Source of the DNA: an uncultured Dialister sp.
GTDB taxonomy: Bacteria; Bacillota; Negativicutes; Veillonellales; Dialisteraceae
DNA length: 33,912 nucleotides
Assembly: GCA_934216155.1 (NCBI GenBank)
Contig: CAKQBK010000021.1
Span: 1-33,912 of the forward strand
Direction: 5' to 3'
A program made the translations under genes and the position numbers. The notes beneath the pieces were generated by a model that ran no database searches, had not been told where the DNA came from, and saw only the letters and a program-made list of their open reading frames with translations. Within the stretch, counting starts at the first letter, position 1. Each line of letters starts with the position of its first letter. Positions 1-7,922 of the stretch are shown one piece after another.

Positions 1-455
1 AGCTGGCTCCGTCATTTCGACCGGGCATATTTGTGCGAAATGGGGTTGAAGATGTAAATTGATTTGGATCCCTGAGTGGAGAAATCTCGCAGCACTTGCG
101 GCAAGGGCTTACTGAATCAAATCGTTACGGTGAGACGTTGTTTCGAGCATTGCGAGAGTGAAAGGCAATAGCGGTTATTCTAAAACGGGAAGTCTCATTT
201 CATATCGCTTGACAAACAAAGAGCTGATGGGAATAACACAAAGATTCCTCCCCGTTGGTCGGAATGACGATAGAGGTGAGACCGCTATTGTAAAGAAAAC
301 AACGCTAGTGATGAAAAAAAGGAAATAGTGGCTAACGATCCTTTCACTAGCGAGAAACGCATTTTTCTTTTTCCTCATTTGTCTTGTATACCGGGATAGG
401 CCTTATCCACCGCTCCGCGGTCCCCCCTTCTCCACGGGAGAAGGCTTTGCGTTTT
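1..455. repeat. Interspersed palindromic repeat, no gene
   Basis: No gene is supported in the first 1095 bases. Bases 11-26 (cgtcatttcgaccggg) and 253-271 form inverted arms of one palindromic repeat. The stretch 395-455 is the right arm of the GC-rich family R4 seen complete at 7139-7350: it ends in the same cttatccaccgctccgcggt and paired aaggc/gccttc blocks. Short open frames here read through repeat DNA and lack ribosome-binding sites. Confidence 0.55.
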
Positions 456-529
456 CCATAGTGTCATTTTCACATTTACCGTATGCATGTAAAAACTCAA
501 TTGTTTTGGCGGTTGAGTCTTTTTTCATG

Positions 530-728
530 CATATTGATAGGCGGATGTCGTATAACCTATTAATAACCTTTTTTAACCTTGTGAAAGCGATTTAAATACA
601 TAACGCATCTGCAGAAGTCATTTGGATATACCCCTTTATAACCTTGACTCCCACGCTCTCGTCTCCATGATAATCAATCCTTATTTGCACAATCATAACC
701 TTTCTAACTATCGTTTCACGTGAAACAT
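530..728. repeat. R2-type parS palindrome, partial copy
   Basis: Contains 9-bp units such as taataacct and tttttaacc, then a right end with cataaccttt next to an exact GTTTCACGTGAAAC at 713-726. It lacks the left parS found in complete copies such as 3403-3634 and 19561-19796, so it looks truncated or decayed. Confidence 0.6.
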
Positions 729-829
729 GGCTCTTTTTCCTAGCCCAGTTTATCTTCTTCGTTGTATAATGAAATAAATTAAGGAGACTTGTGATTGGCG
801 GGGTGGGAAAAATCTCAGTCACCAATTAC

Positions 830-1060
830 GGCAATGCTGTTAAGTTAAGCGAGATATGCGATGATTTCTGCTGATGCAAAGGTTACTCAGGTTACTTAGG
901 TTACTTAGGTTTCTCATGTTTCTCGAATGAGCTAATGACGCTAGCGTCTATGGGCACATTCGGGGAACCTGAGCCACCTGAGAACCCTTAGAAACTTTGG
1001 AGCCTGTCACCACTAGCGGAATCATACCTACTAACGCAAATCCTTAACTTAATGGCATTA
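830..1060 (+). mobile_element. R1 MITE-like element, full copy
   Basis: Termini caatgctgttaagttaag and cttaacttaatggcatta are inverted. The arms consist of 9-bp units (ggttactca, ggttactta, ggtttctca) running into the 12-bp palindrome gacgctagcgtc, then the complementary units. No coding capacity. Flanks accaattacgg and actagtcacgg match at 8 of 11 positions, suggesting an old 11-bp target duplication. It ends 35 bases before the start of the AAA ATPase gene and so may carry or displace its promoter. Confidence 0.8.
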
Positions 1061-1095
1061 ACTAGTCACGGTGCGTTAAAGGGGGAGTGTGGGTT

Positions 1096-3366
1096 ATGGC
1101 AGTAGAGGTTCCAAAGGATTTGGCGGCTATGGTGAAGGTGCATTTGGAGGGAATGCCTTTTGCTGGGGAGGATATAGTGCCGGCGTTTGTGAATTTCATT
1201 TTTGGCATGAATGGCACGGGAAAGTCAACTTTAGGAAGGATTTTGGCCGCTGGGGGAGATGGTATTTCCTGGCGGGATGATACAAAGGCAGAGGACTATG
1301 AGCGGTGCCTATTCAATTCCGATTTTGTGAACCAAAATATCCGGCCTGATCAGGGACTTCCGGGACTTTTCATGATGGGAGAAGCCAATATCGACACCAC
1401 CGGGGAATTGGCAGCGCTGCAGAAGCGAAAAGAGCAGGTGCAAATGGAGCGGAAGCATTTGCAGGACGCGTGGCAGGCCAATCAGGCGGCGCGAGAAAAT
1501 TTATTTTCTTTCTTTGCGGAAACCGCTTGGGACATGACGAAGGAGGAGCGGAAGGAATTCCCCCAATGTTTGGGAAAGGCGAAGGGGTCGAAGCGTAAGT
1601 TTGGGGCAGAAGTATTTCAGATGATGAAAGACAGCACGACTGGGGGAGCCAGCCGAGAGGAGTTGCGTCGGCTCTATCAGGATGTGTATGCCAGTGATTT
1701 CAAACGATACGCTTTGCTGCCAGCCATTCCGAATCCGGAAATACTAGATAACCTACCGGGCAAGGATATTTTGACTACACCCATTGTGAGCCGACAGGAT
1801 TCCCCTTTTTCTGCATTCATTCACGCCCTGGGGGCTGCAGATTGGGTGCGGAAGGGCCATGAAGCCTTTCATGGGAAAGGAGAGGGACGGTGTCCTTATT
1901 GCCAGCAACCGCTTCCTGATGATTTTGAGCAGCAGTTGGCGGAGGCCTTTGATGCGCAATATGAGGAAAATCGGCAGCGGATTGTACAATTTGGCAGGGC
2001 TTACCAACAGGCGGCGGAAACGCTGATGGCACCGCTTCGTCGGCTCCGGGAAGATTCATTTCAGGTGGGGAGCTATCAGGATTTTACAACTCGTTTAATG
2101 CTTTTGGAATCAGGTATTTCTCAAAACATCCAACTAATTCGCAGCAAATGGGAATCCCCTTCTCAGGTGGTGGAAATCACGCCGCTGGCGGTGCAGATTG
2201 GTGATTTGTCAGATATGCTGGCGGCGTGGAATCAGAAAATTCAGGCCCATAATGAAGCACTGCAGAACAACCAAAGCAAGCAAGACCAATGTACCCGTCA
2301 GGTGCGGGCCTATTTTGCCCAGCGATTGGCGCCACTGGTGAATGATTACCAGAAGCGGCTCCATGCTATCAAGGAAAAAGAAACGGAACTCTCCCGTCTT
2401 CGGATGGAAAACCAAGAGGAAGAGCAATCTCTTGTCCGGCAGATCGGGGATATGGAAAAGAAATATGTGAATACCCAGGCGGCTTGTCAGCACATGAATA
2501 CACTATTGCAGCACACCGGATTCCAAAATTTCCATTTGCAGGAGAGAGGTAATCCTTCGGTGTATGAAATTGTTCGGGACGATGGAACGCCGGCCAAGGC
2601 GCTCAGTGAAGGGGAACGGCAATTTTTAGGATTCCTCTATTTCTGTCATCAAATAGGCAGCCAATCGGAGGCGGGAGAAGCGAAACGAAAAATTGTGATT
2701 CTAGACGACCCGTCCACCGGTCTCGACAGCCGTGCCAAAGCCGCAGTGGCGTCCCTGACGCGGGAACTCATCACTGCGTGCCTTCGTAATGCGGATAAGG
2801 AAACCTATGATAAGAAATTCAAAGCCCATTTGCAAGTGCCGGTGGCGCAGATATTTCTTTTGGCCCACGACAGCCAATTTCAGCGGGCTATTTCTAGTGG
2901 TTTGGAACAGGAGTGGAAAGATGTGTCCTATTTCCTGCTTTCAAAAGGAAATGGGATTTCGCACCTGGTGCCTTGCGTGACAAAAGTGAAACGGCAGCCG
3001 GGGCAAAATATCAATCCGATTCCGGGGAGCTACCAGCAGCTGTGGGAAACGTACAAACAGGCAGAAGATCCATCGGTGGTGCTGCAAACCGCACGAGAAA
3101 TCGTCAATGGGTATATGTTTGATATTTTAGGATTCACTCGGGCGCAGTTGCGGGAGCGGATGCTTCGCCAGAGAAGTCGCTTCGCTATTAACGGTAGAGA
3201 AGACACGAAACTCTTCCGCACCGCCTTTGCCTTCTTCACCTACCTGGATAGCACTGCGAAGGAACTCAGCCAGGGTGAATCGGCAGACCGATTGCGACAG
3301 GCGTTGTATATCCTTTTCCTCTGCTTGGGGGCGGAGGGGCATTATCGGTGGATGATGAATCGGTGA
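1096..3366 (+). CDS. AAA_13 / RloC-like ATPase with zinc-hook-like motif
   Basis: Predicted 756-aa cytoplasmic ABC/SMC-type ATPase. Visible motifs: Walker A GMNGTGKST (about residues 37-45), CPYC within a long helical region (about 265) resembling the zinc hook of Rad50 and RloC, ABC signature LSEGERQF (about 505), Walker B VILDDPSTGLD (about 534) and H-loop LLAHDSQF (about 590). This order fits the AAA_13 group, which includes anticodon-nuclease and restriction-linked proteins RloC and PrrC. The C-terminal 120 residues start SYQQLWETYK, a block typical of that group, but I cannot identify the nuclease triad there. A GTG lies at 1087, but GGGGGAG at 1081-1087 is spaced correctly for the ATG at 1096. 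The gene stands alone between repeats with no restriction-modification partner. A phage-defence role is plausible but inferred. Confidence 0.8.
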   Translation: MAVEVPKDLAAMVKVHLEGMPFAGEDIVPAFVNFIFGMNGTGKSTLGRILAAGGDGISWRDDTKAEDYERCLFNSDFVNQNIRPDQGLPGLFMMGEANIDTTGELAALQKRKEQVQMERKHLQDAWQANQAARENLFSFFAETAWDMTKEERKEFPQCLGKAKGSKRKFGAEVFQMMKDSTTGGASREELRRLYQDVYASDFKRYALLPAIPNPEILDNLPGKDILTTPIVSRQDSPFSAFIHALGAADWVRKGHEAFHGKGEGRCPYCQQPLPDDFEQQLAEAFDAQYEENRQRIVQFGRAYQQAAETLMAPLRRLREDSFQVGSYQDFTTRLMLLESGISQNIQLIRSKWESPSQVVEITPLAVQIGDLSDMLAAWNQKIQAHNEALQNNQSKQDQCTRQVRAYFAQRLAPLVNDYQKRLHAIKEKETELSRLRMENQEEEQSLVRQIGDMEKKYVNTQAACQHMNTLLQHTGFQNFHLQERGNPSVYEIVRDDGTPAKALSEGERQFLGFLYFCHQIGSQSEAGEAKRKIVILDDPSTGLDSRAKAAVASLTRELITACLRNADKETYDKKFKAHLQVPVAQIFLLAHDSQFQRAISSGLEQEWKDVSYFLLSKGNGISHLVPCVTKVKRQPGQNINPIPGSYQQLWETYKQAEDPSVVLQTAREIVNGYMFDILGFTRAQLRERMLRQRSRFAINGREDTKLFRTAFAFFTYLDSTAKELSQGESADRLRQALYILFLCLGAEGHYRWMMNR

Positions 3367-3402
3367 TTATGAGTGAGGCGTGGCGGAAGAGGCAACTAGG
3401 AG

Positions 3403-3634
3403 TGTTTCACGTGAAACACGGGGAAGGTTATTATTCTGCCATGAACGTTAGTGACATAACTAAATGCATCCGCTTATCAAAAGGTTAAAAAGGGTATGAA
3501 AGGTTATGGAAAAGCAGAATTTCTATAACCCTGTGTAACCTTTTATAACCTAGACACTTTGGTATAGCAAGAAATGTTTCACAAAAGAAAGAAGCGGAAT
3601 GATAACCTTTAATCGTCATGTTTCACGTGAAACG
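3403..3634. repeat. R2 palindrome bounded by two parS sites
   Basis: Exact parS 16-mer at 3403-3418 and exact 14-mer at 3620-3633 frame a palindrome. Inner ends are aaggttattattctgc on the left and gcggaatgataaccttt on the right. The centre has 9-bp units aggttaaaa, agggtatga, aaggttatg and their complements. A decayed half site (gtttcacaaaag) lies near 3577. No coding capacity. Confidence 0.75.
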
Positions 3635-3714
3635 TTTTGCGGAAATATGCGGCTTATGAATCCGCTACGGCGGATGTCACCGAGTTCGCTGGTGATGTTC
3701 ATGGCGAAGTATAC

Positions 3715-3758
3715 CGCTAGAGCTGCCCCCTCAGCCTTCGGCAGCTCCCCCGGCAGGG
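3715..3758. repeat. R6 GC-rich repeat split by a MITE
   Basis: The sequence gctgccccctcagccttcgg followed by cagctcccccggcaggg is one copy of a GC-rich repeat also at 8855-8912, 9511-9565, 24084-24119 and 25813-25860. Here it is interrupted at the cccggcaggg palindrome by the R1 element and resumes at 3984. Confidence 0.65.
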
Positions 3759-3983
3759 TAATGCTGTTAAGTTAAGGATTTGCGTTAGTAGGTATGATTC
3801 CACTAGTAGTGGTTACTCAAGTTTCTAAGGCTTCTCAGGTTGCTCAGGTTCTCCGAATGTGCCGATAGACGCTAGCGTCATTAGCTCATTCGAGAAACGT
3901 GAGAAACCTAAGTAGCCTGAGAAACCTGAGTAACCTTGCATCAGCAGAAATCACCGCATATTTCGCTTAACTTAACAGCATTG
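3759..3983 (-). mobile_element. R1 MITE-like element, full copy, inverted
   Basis: Same element as 830-1060 in the opposite orientation. It begins taatgctgttaagttaag and ends cttaacttaacagcattg, with central gacgctagcgtc. It is flanked by direct copies of cccggcaggg, a 10-bp target duplication inside an R6 repeat. The empty site would read ctcccccggcaggggagcc, as expected for the undisturbed R6 sequence. Confidence 0.85.
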
Positions 3984-4084
3984 CCCGGCAGGGGAGCCAA
4001 GACGCTAGAGGTGAAATCGCTAGCATCTATATTTCCTCATCCCTAGCTACTAATCAATGGTATTTCAAATCAAAGGATCATAAC

Positions 4085-4468
4085 ATGAGCGAAAAAGAAA
4101 TCGAAATCAAAGCGTATCCGGTGCGGTACTTCAGTATCGTCACGGTACCGAAGGAGTTTGTTCATCAGATGCCTCAGTTGGAAAGTGGGGTACTCAAAGA
4201 GGGGACGTCTCTCAATGGGGAGGCGGTGCAGAAGGCGATCCTGGAGGGAAAATCCCAGGTGTCTAGCTTGTCGCCTTATTTGTTTGTGCTTTTTGAAGTG
4301 GAAAATGGCGCCGCCTACTGGACTTATATGGATATGGCGGGAGAATTGTCCAAATTCCGTTTCATTGACGGCAACGAATCCTATGTGGCAGCAGAAAAAG
4401 TGGCCTATCCCAATGGGGGATATATCTATCGGGTGCATCAGGTGATGATTAGCCGTAAAAACGGTTAG
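4085..4468 (+). CDS. Hypothetical protein, 127 aa
   Basis: No family recognised. It starts MSEKEIEIKAYPVRYFSI at an ATG preceded by aaaggat with 6-base spacing. The product appears soluble: no signal peptide, no membrane segment, mixed alpha/beta composition, with an aromatic-rich middle (YLFVLFEVENGAAYWTYMDM). It lies alone between an R1 element and R2-type repeats, with no co-directional neighbour nearby. Codon use resembles the better-supported genes, which together with the ribosome-binding site argues it is real. An antisense frame of similar length (4070-4438) lacks a ribosome-binding site and was discarded. Function unknown. Confidence 0.7.
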   Translation: MSEKEIEIKAYPVRYFSIVTVPKEFVHQMPQLESGVLKEGTSLNGEAVQKAILEGKSQVSSLSPYLFVLFEVENGAAYWTYMDMAGELSKFRFIDGNESYVAAEKVAYPNGGYIYRVHQVMISRKNG

Positions 4469-4489
4469 GCGTTAGTAGGGATGATTTCG

Positions 4490-4763
4490 AGAGTGATTAC
4501 AGGTTACTCAGGTTGCTCAAGGTTCTCAGGTTCCTCGAATGTGCCAATAAGCGTTTGTGACAGGCTTAAAAAGGGTTATAAAAGGTTATGGAAAAATGGT
4601 ATTCCCATAACCTTTTATAACCCTTTTTGTATATATAAATTAGTAGATGCTTGTTAATTTATATTTCAACTAGAATAAAATGGGATTAGCAATTGTTGCC
4701 GGTTGTTAGTTGTTGGTTGTTGGGACCAAACAACTAACAACTAACAACTAACAACTAACAACC
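4490..4763. repeat. Truncated R1, R2 core hairpin and CAACTAA heptamers
   Basis: Three pieces fill this gene-free stretch. Bases 4499-4560 are a half copy of R1 without ends. Bases 4565-4627 are an R2 core: aaaaagggttataaaagg faces ccttttataaccctttttt, a long hairpin that could stop transcription from the left. Bases 4693-4763 hold inverted heptamer arrays: about three ttgttgg-type units, then five caactaa units, ending 56 bases left of the stop of the minus-strand YqfO-like gene. Confidence 0.7.
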
Positions 4764-4818
4764 ATGCGTGCATTTGCAGATGATGAACTCGGAAAATAAA
4801 CCTTAAACTCATAGCGTA

Positions 4819-5130
4819 TTAAAAATTCTCCAGCTTCACCACGTCGATGACCGGTGTTTCGTAGGGGTGGACTCGTTTGATGGCCCGGACGACGTCGTAG
4901 ATGTGGGCGTTGTCTACGCGGCACTGGAGGACGTATTCGTCTTCTTCGGTTTCTTCTCCGATGGTGCCGTTGTAAGGATTGGCACCTTCCAAGGTGGTCC
5001 AGGCGGAGTGTACCTGCCACCAGGACATGCAGCCGGCATAGTTTCCAACCTGTCCGCCGCCGGCGTTCTTGATGGTTTCGCGGATGAGATCAATGGATTC
5101 AAAGGGAAGATAAACTTGGATTTTGTACAT
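4819..5130 (-). CDS. YqfO/NIF3-associated CutA-like domain protein
   Basis: A 103-aa protein matching the small ferredoxin-like, CutA-related domain that is inserted in YqfO-type NIF3 proteins and also exists alone. Visible signatures: N-terminal MYKIQVYLPFESIDLIRETI, GQVGNYAGCMSWW, LEGANPYNG, and C-terminal HPYETPVIDVV. The GNY...C, LEGANP and HPYE motifs are characteristic of the family. In known NIF3 proteins this domain forms trimers near the dimetal site; for the stand-alone form the ligand is not established. Start: ATG at 5130, preceded on the minus strand by gaaaggt. Upstream on the minus strand lie R3 heptamers (5154-5187), and downstream the inverted heptamer array at 4693-4763. Single-gene unit. 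Confidence 0.8.
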   Translation of the reverse strand: MYKIQVYLPFESIDLIRETIKNAGGGQVGNYAGCMSWWQVHSAWTTLEGANPYNGTIGEETEEDEYVLQCRVDNAHIYDVVRAIKRVHPYETPVIDVVKLENF

Positions 5131-5153
5131 GGTGATTACGACCTTTCATAAAT

Positions 5154-5275
5154 GCAGTGAGAAGTTAGAAGTGAGAAGTTAGAAGTGGTGGTGGCGGCGC
5201 GTCAAATTTGGAAGCGCCGCATGATTATATTTTTGTGTCTGGGGATTAGGGATTAGTAGCTAGGCCCTAGGGAAA
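5154..5275. repeat. R3 heptamer array, GC hairpin and CTAGGCCCTAG motif
   Basis: Bases 5157-5186 are 7-bp units alternating gagaagt and tagaagt. They are followed by the hairpin gcggcgc ... gcgccgc (5194-5220). Bases 5243-5275 contain gctaggccctaggga, a short palindromic motif repeated at 11806, 18759, 23040 and 28885. On the minus strand the array is the pyrimidine-rich leader of the YqfO-like gene. Confidence 0.7.
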
Positions 5276-5300
5276 TATAGCTGAAATATCTCCAGCGTTA

Positions 5301-5525
5301 TGTTTCACGTGAAACATTGGAATAAAAGGTTATCATTCTGCTGCTTACTATGTCTAACCAAAAGTATGTATCGCTAGTGTCGAGGTTAAAAGGGTTATCA
5401 TAGGTTATGAGGTTGTCGAAATCATATAACCCATTATAACCTTTTTTAACCTTGATAATAGCGGCATATATTATGATGTTTGATATACGAAAAGGCAGAA
5501 TAATAACCTAAGCACGGGTATTACC
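5301..5525. repeat. R2 palindrome, left parS only
   Basis: Exact parS 16-mer 5301-5316, then aaaaggttatcattctgctg. The core pairs ggttaaaagggttatcat with tataaccttttttaacc. The right end gcagaataataacct lacks a parS. Same layout as 19561-19796, otherwise decayed. Confidence 0.7.
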
Positions 5526-5597
5526 GAGTCCGATTGTCGTACCGTTAGCGAAGTATGCCGCTAGTGCAGCCCCCCTCTTGTATTCTCCCCCGGCGGG

Positions 5598-5826
5598 TAA
5601 TGCTGTTAAGTTAAGCGAAATATGCGGTGATTTCTGCTGATGCAAGGTTACTCAGGTTTCTCAGGCTACTTAGGTTTCTCACGTTTCTCGAATGAGCTAA
5701 TGACGCTAGCGTCTATCGGCACATTCGGAGAACCTGAGCAACCTGAGAAGCCTTAGAAACTTGAGTAACCTGTCACTACTAGTGGAATCATACCTACTAA
5801 CGCAAATCCTTAACTTAACAGCATTA
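5598..5826 (+). mobile_element. R1 MITE-like element with 9-bp target duplication
   Basis: Begins taatgctgttaagttaagc and ends cttaacttaacagcatta. It is flanked by cccggcggg at 5589-5597 and again at 5827-5835. Internal 9-mer arms meet at gacgctagcgtc. It sits inside a GC-rich R6-type repeat that resumes immediately afterwards. Almost identical to the copy at 21552-21780, implying recent spread or gene conversion. Confidence 0.88.
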
Positions 5827-5904
5827 CCCGGCGGGGGAGACGAGACGCTAGATGTGATTTCACTAGAGTCATGTTTCACGTGAAACTTGACTCTAGTGAG
5901 GTAT

Positions 5905-5971
5905 ATATTTTTGCGGCGCTATATTATTTGATGCGCCGCTACCACCGTTTCTCATTCCTCATTTCTAATTG
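5905..5971. repeat. R3 palindromic spacer flanking ldcA
   Basis: The hairpin gcggcgc (5913-5919) and gcgccgc (5933-5939) is followed by heptamer units such as tctcattcctcatttctaat up to the last codons of the LD-carboxypeptidase gene. It is the inverted counterpart of the R3 array at 7068-7105 on the other side of that gene. Confidence 0.65.
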
Positions 5972-7030
5972 CTAATTGCTTTTCAAATAACTTTCATTCA
6001 ACGTAATTGTCGCGTTGCCGTCTTCATTGGCCTGCAGGGTGGCTTGGATGCCCAGGGGGAGGAAGAGGTTGTTTGCAGCGTGGCCGATGGGGAAGTTTTT
6101 CACCGCTGGTTTACCAGCCAGTTTGGCGTAGTGGGTCATGATGTCGTCGACGGAGAAATCCCCTTCTGCAGCGCCGGCCTGGGCTCGGCCGAAGTCGCCG
6201 TACACAATGCCAGAGACACGGGAGAGGAGGCCGTTTTGGTAGAGCTGCTCCATGAGGCGATCGATTTCGTAAGGGCTGACCCGCACGTCTTCTAGAAATA
6301 GGATGGCTCCGTCCCCTTTCAGTTCATAAGGGGTGCCGCAAAGGGAAGCGAGAACCGTCAGATTGCCACCTTCCAGCAGGCCAGTGGCATTGCCTGGCAC
6401 CAGTGTGGTGAGGGAGGTCCCTTCTGGCATAGGAAGTTTGCCAATGGGATAGCTGCCAGAGAGGCCGTTTTCAAATAGATACAACGTGAAAGCAGTGTAA
6501 TCAAAATTCTTGAAACTGGACAGCATGGGTCCGTGGATGGTGACCATGTGGGCTTTTTCTCCTAGGGCCGTGTGCAGCGCCGTGATATCAGAAAATCCGA
6601 TAAACAGTTTCGGGTGTTTCGCAATGGCATCGTAATCCAATAGCGGCAAAATGCGAGCACTGCCATAGCCGCCGCGGAGGCAGAGAATGGCTTTGACCTC
6701 ATCGTCTTGGAAGAAATCATTGATATCCTTGGCGCGGTCCTCATCACTGCCCGCCAGGTAACCCGCGGACTTATGCACCGAAGGGGCCAGCTTCACCTGG
6801 TAACCCAGGGATTCTAGTAAATCGATGGCTTCGGTGTATTCTGCCATATTTCCCTTGGCAGCCGGTGCGAGCACACCGATGGTATCGCCTTCTTTCAAAG
6901 GAGAAACTTTGGACCGACTTTGTGCTTCGTGGGCGTGGGCGGTGGAAAATAAGAAATAACACAGGATGGCCAAAATTAGAGCGATCGCTCCGGCGGCCAT
7001 CCATTTTTTATGTTCAGATGAAATAATCAA
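5972..7030 (-). CDS. ldcA: LD-carboxypeptidase (peptidase S66), membrane-anchored
   Basis: Muramoyltetrapeptide LD-carboxypeptidase, which removes the terminal D-Ala from the L-Lys/meso-DAP-D-Ala peptide during murein recycling or remodelling. S66 blocks visible: GDTIGVLAPA near the start, LRGGYGSARILPLLD, GFSDITALH (candidate nucleophile Ser at 147), LLEGGNLT, FLEDV (candidate Glu 247) and IGHAANN (candidate His 317). An N-terminal hydrophobic segment (MAAGAIALILAILCYFLF) ending AHAHE points to an exported or anchored enzyme, unlike cytosolic E. coli LdcA. Start chosen at TTG 7030: on the minus strand gaaagggg lies 7 bases upstream. The longer frame from GTG at 7063 includes that Shine-Dalgarno and is less likely. 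Single-gene unit; no other murein genes adjacent. Confidence 0.88.
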   Translation of the reverse strand: MIISSEHKKWMAAGAIALILAILCYFLFSTAHAHEAQSRSKVSPLKEGDTIGVLAPAAKGNMAEYTEAIDLLESLGYQVKLAPSVHKSAGYLAGSDEDRAKDINDFFQDDEVKAILCLRGGYGSARILPLLDYDAIAKHPKLFIGFSDITALHTALGEKAHMVTIHGPMLSSFKNFDYTAFTLYLFENGLSGSYPIGKLPMPEGTSLTTLVPGNATGLLEGGNLTVLASLCGTPYELKGDGAILFLEDVRVSPYEIDRLMEQLYQNGLLSRVSGIVYGDFGRAQAGAAEGDFSVDDIMTHYAKLAGKPAVKNFPIGHAANNLFLPLGIQATLQANEDGNATITLNESYLKSN

Positions 7031-7067
7031 TGGAATGCCCCTTTCTTGTAGTAAGTATAGCACAAAA

Positions 7068-7400
7068 AAGGCAATGAGGAATTAGGAATGAGAAATGAGG
7101 AATGGGGGGCGGCGCGGTATGTTTCACGTGAAACATAAAAAGCCTTCCCCAGTGGGGAAGGTGGTCCCGAAGGGACCGGATAGGGATTATCCCAGTAGTA
7201 CATAGGAAATGAGGAAATAGGTGAAATGCGCTTTTGCTATGAGACACTATAGAGAGGCGCATTTTCCTGTGGTGACATTTGGCAGGTATACCGGGATAAT
7301 CCTTATCCACCGCTCCGCGGTCCCCCTTCTCCAGAGGAGAAGGCATCGCATTTGACGCTGGTATCACATGGAGGGAAACCCGTAAGCATGTTTTACGGGA
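7068..7400. repeat. R3 array, parS and full R4 palindrome
   Basis: Bases 7071-7105 are R3 heptamers upstream of ldcA. An exact parS lies at 7120-7135. Bases 7139-7350 form the GC-rich family R4: gccttccccagtggggaagg at the left, gcgcttttgctatgagacac in the middle, and ccgctccgcggtcccccttc with a closing ggagaaggc at the right, so the arms are complementary. Another full copy lies at 11851-12062. Confidence 0.7.
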
Positions 7401-7407
7401 AACACGA

Positions 7408-7434
7408 AAAGCCGCTTTGGAAAGCGGCTTTTTA
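7408..7434. terminator. Bidirectional intrinsic terminator before the toxin gene
   Basis: Stem GCCGCTTT (7411-7418) and AAAGCGGC (7421-7428) with a two-base loop. It is followed by five T on the plus strand and preceded by four A, so it could act on both strands. It insulates the toxin promoter that starts just downstream. Confidence 0.75.
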
Positions 7435-7444
7435 TAAGGGATTA

Positions 7445-7453
7445 TGATATAAT
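7445..7453 (+). promoter_or_regulatory. Extended -10 promoter of the type I toxin
   Basis: TGATATAAT is a consensus extended -10 element (TG at 7445-7446, TATAAT at 7448-7453); no good -35 is visible. Predicted start about 7460, so the transcript would begin at or near GAGATAGTTGGT (7461-7472). Confidence 0.7.
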
Positions 7454-7514
7454 TGGATGCGAGATAGTTGGTACGGCTTTTCTCTTACTACAAAGCAAGA
7501 GGGAGGTGGTCACA

Positions 7515-7595
7515 ATGAGTACATATGAAACATTATCTTTAATGATAGCATTTGGCTCACTGATCGTCCTCATCATCACTGCTTCTAAGAAGTAG
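7515..7595 (+). CDS. Small hydrophobic type I toxin (holin-like, TxpA class)
   Basis: A 26-residue peptide: a short polar start (MSTYETLS), one membrane segment (LMIAFGSLIVLIITA) and a basic tail (SKK). This matches the putative holin-like toxin family of Firmicute type I toxin-antitoxin systems, which damage or depolarise the inner membrane when over-produced. The ribosome-binding site is very strong (gggaggt at 7501-7507, 7 bases before ATG), as is usual in this family. The gene has its own extended -10 promoter and a convergent antisense RNA that overlaps its mRNA 3' end. It lies in repeat-rich DNA beside DUF805, with no prophage genes seen. It is shorter than typical members (about 30 residues), but all expected parts are present. 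Confidence 0.82.
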   Translation: MSTYETLSLMIAFGSLIVLIITASKK

Positions 7596-7600
7596 TAACT

Positions 7601-7692
7601 GAAAAAAGCCACCCAATGGCTTGGACAGCTTCCTTCAAACATTACTATTTTGAGAAAGCCAGATCCGCGCCCTGGATAACCAACTATCTCTT
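7601..7692 (-). ncRNA. Antisense antitoxin RNA of the type I module
   Basis: On the minus strand an extended -10 TGATATAAT lies at 7707-7699. Transcription from about 7692 would produce an RNA of about 90 nt beginning aaGAGATAGTTGGT and ending at the terminator AAGCCA-ttggg-TGGCTT followed by six T (7622-7602). It is fully complementary to the last part of the toxin mRNA, including its 3' lock strand. The terminator lies just past the toxin stop codon. The layout matches RatA/SR4-type antitoxins. Confidence 0.72.
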
Positions 7693-7698
7693 TTTTAT

Positions 7699-7707
7699 AT
7701 TATATCA
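7699..7707 (-). promoter_or_regulatory. Extended -10 promoter of the antitoxin RNA
   Basis: Read on the minus strand, TGATATAAT is the same 9-mer as the toxin promoter at 7445-7453, so both convergent promoters have equal core elements. TTGACC occurs upstream but only 8 bases away, too close for a -35. Confidence 0.6.
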
Positions 7708-7719
7708 TATAGGGTCAAA

Positions 7720-7866
7720 TGTTTCACGTGAAACATGGAAAAGGTTATGGGGATAGCAGGGGTTCCATAACCCTTTATACCCTTGACACTTTTGTATAGC
7801 AAGAAATGTTTCACGAAAGAAAGCAGCAGAATAATAACCCTTTATCGTCATGTTTCACGGGAAACA
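7720..7866. repeat. Short R2 palindrome bounded by parS sites
   Basis: Exact parS 16-mer at 7720-7735; the right boundary 7851-7866 is a variant with CACGGG at its centre. Inner right end is gcagcagaataataaccctt. The left half of the core is mostly deleted compared with 19561-19796. A decayed half site (gtttcacgaaag) lies near 7808. Confidence 0.65.
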
Positions 7867-7922
7867 TAGGGATACGTGCCAACAGTTCACTACATATGCT
7901 ACAATGGGGAAGAGGTGAGGCT

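Larger units (their letters stand above)
7461..7696 (+). ncRNA. Toxin mRNA with 5'-3' end pairing and terminator
   Basis: The predicted transcript starts with gagatagttggt (7461-7472) and ends with its exact complement accaactatctc (7679-7690) directly followed by six T (7691-7696). The 12-bp end-to-end helix would serve as both terminator stem and translational lock, as known for TxpA- and BsrG-type toxin mRNAs. A small hairpin ctctt...aagag (about 7482-7501) lies just before the ribosome-binding site. Pairing is seen in the sequence; its function is inferred from the family. Confidence 0.7.

Noticed and set aside
4693..4763. CRISPR-like array
   Set aside because: Units are 7 bp in direct tandem without spacers; no array of 25-40 bp repeats with unique spacers exists in the window.
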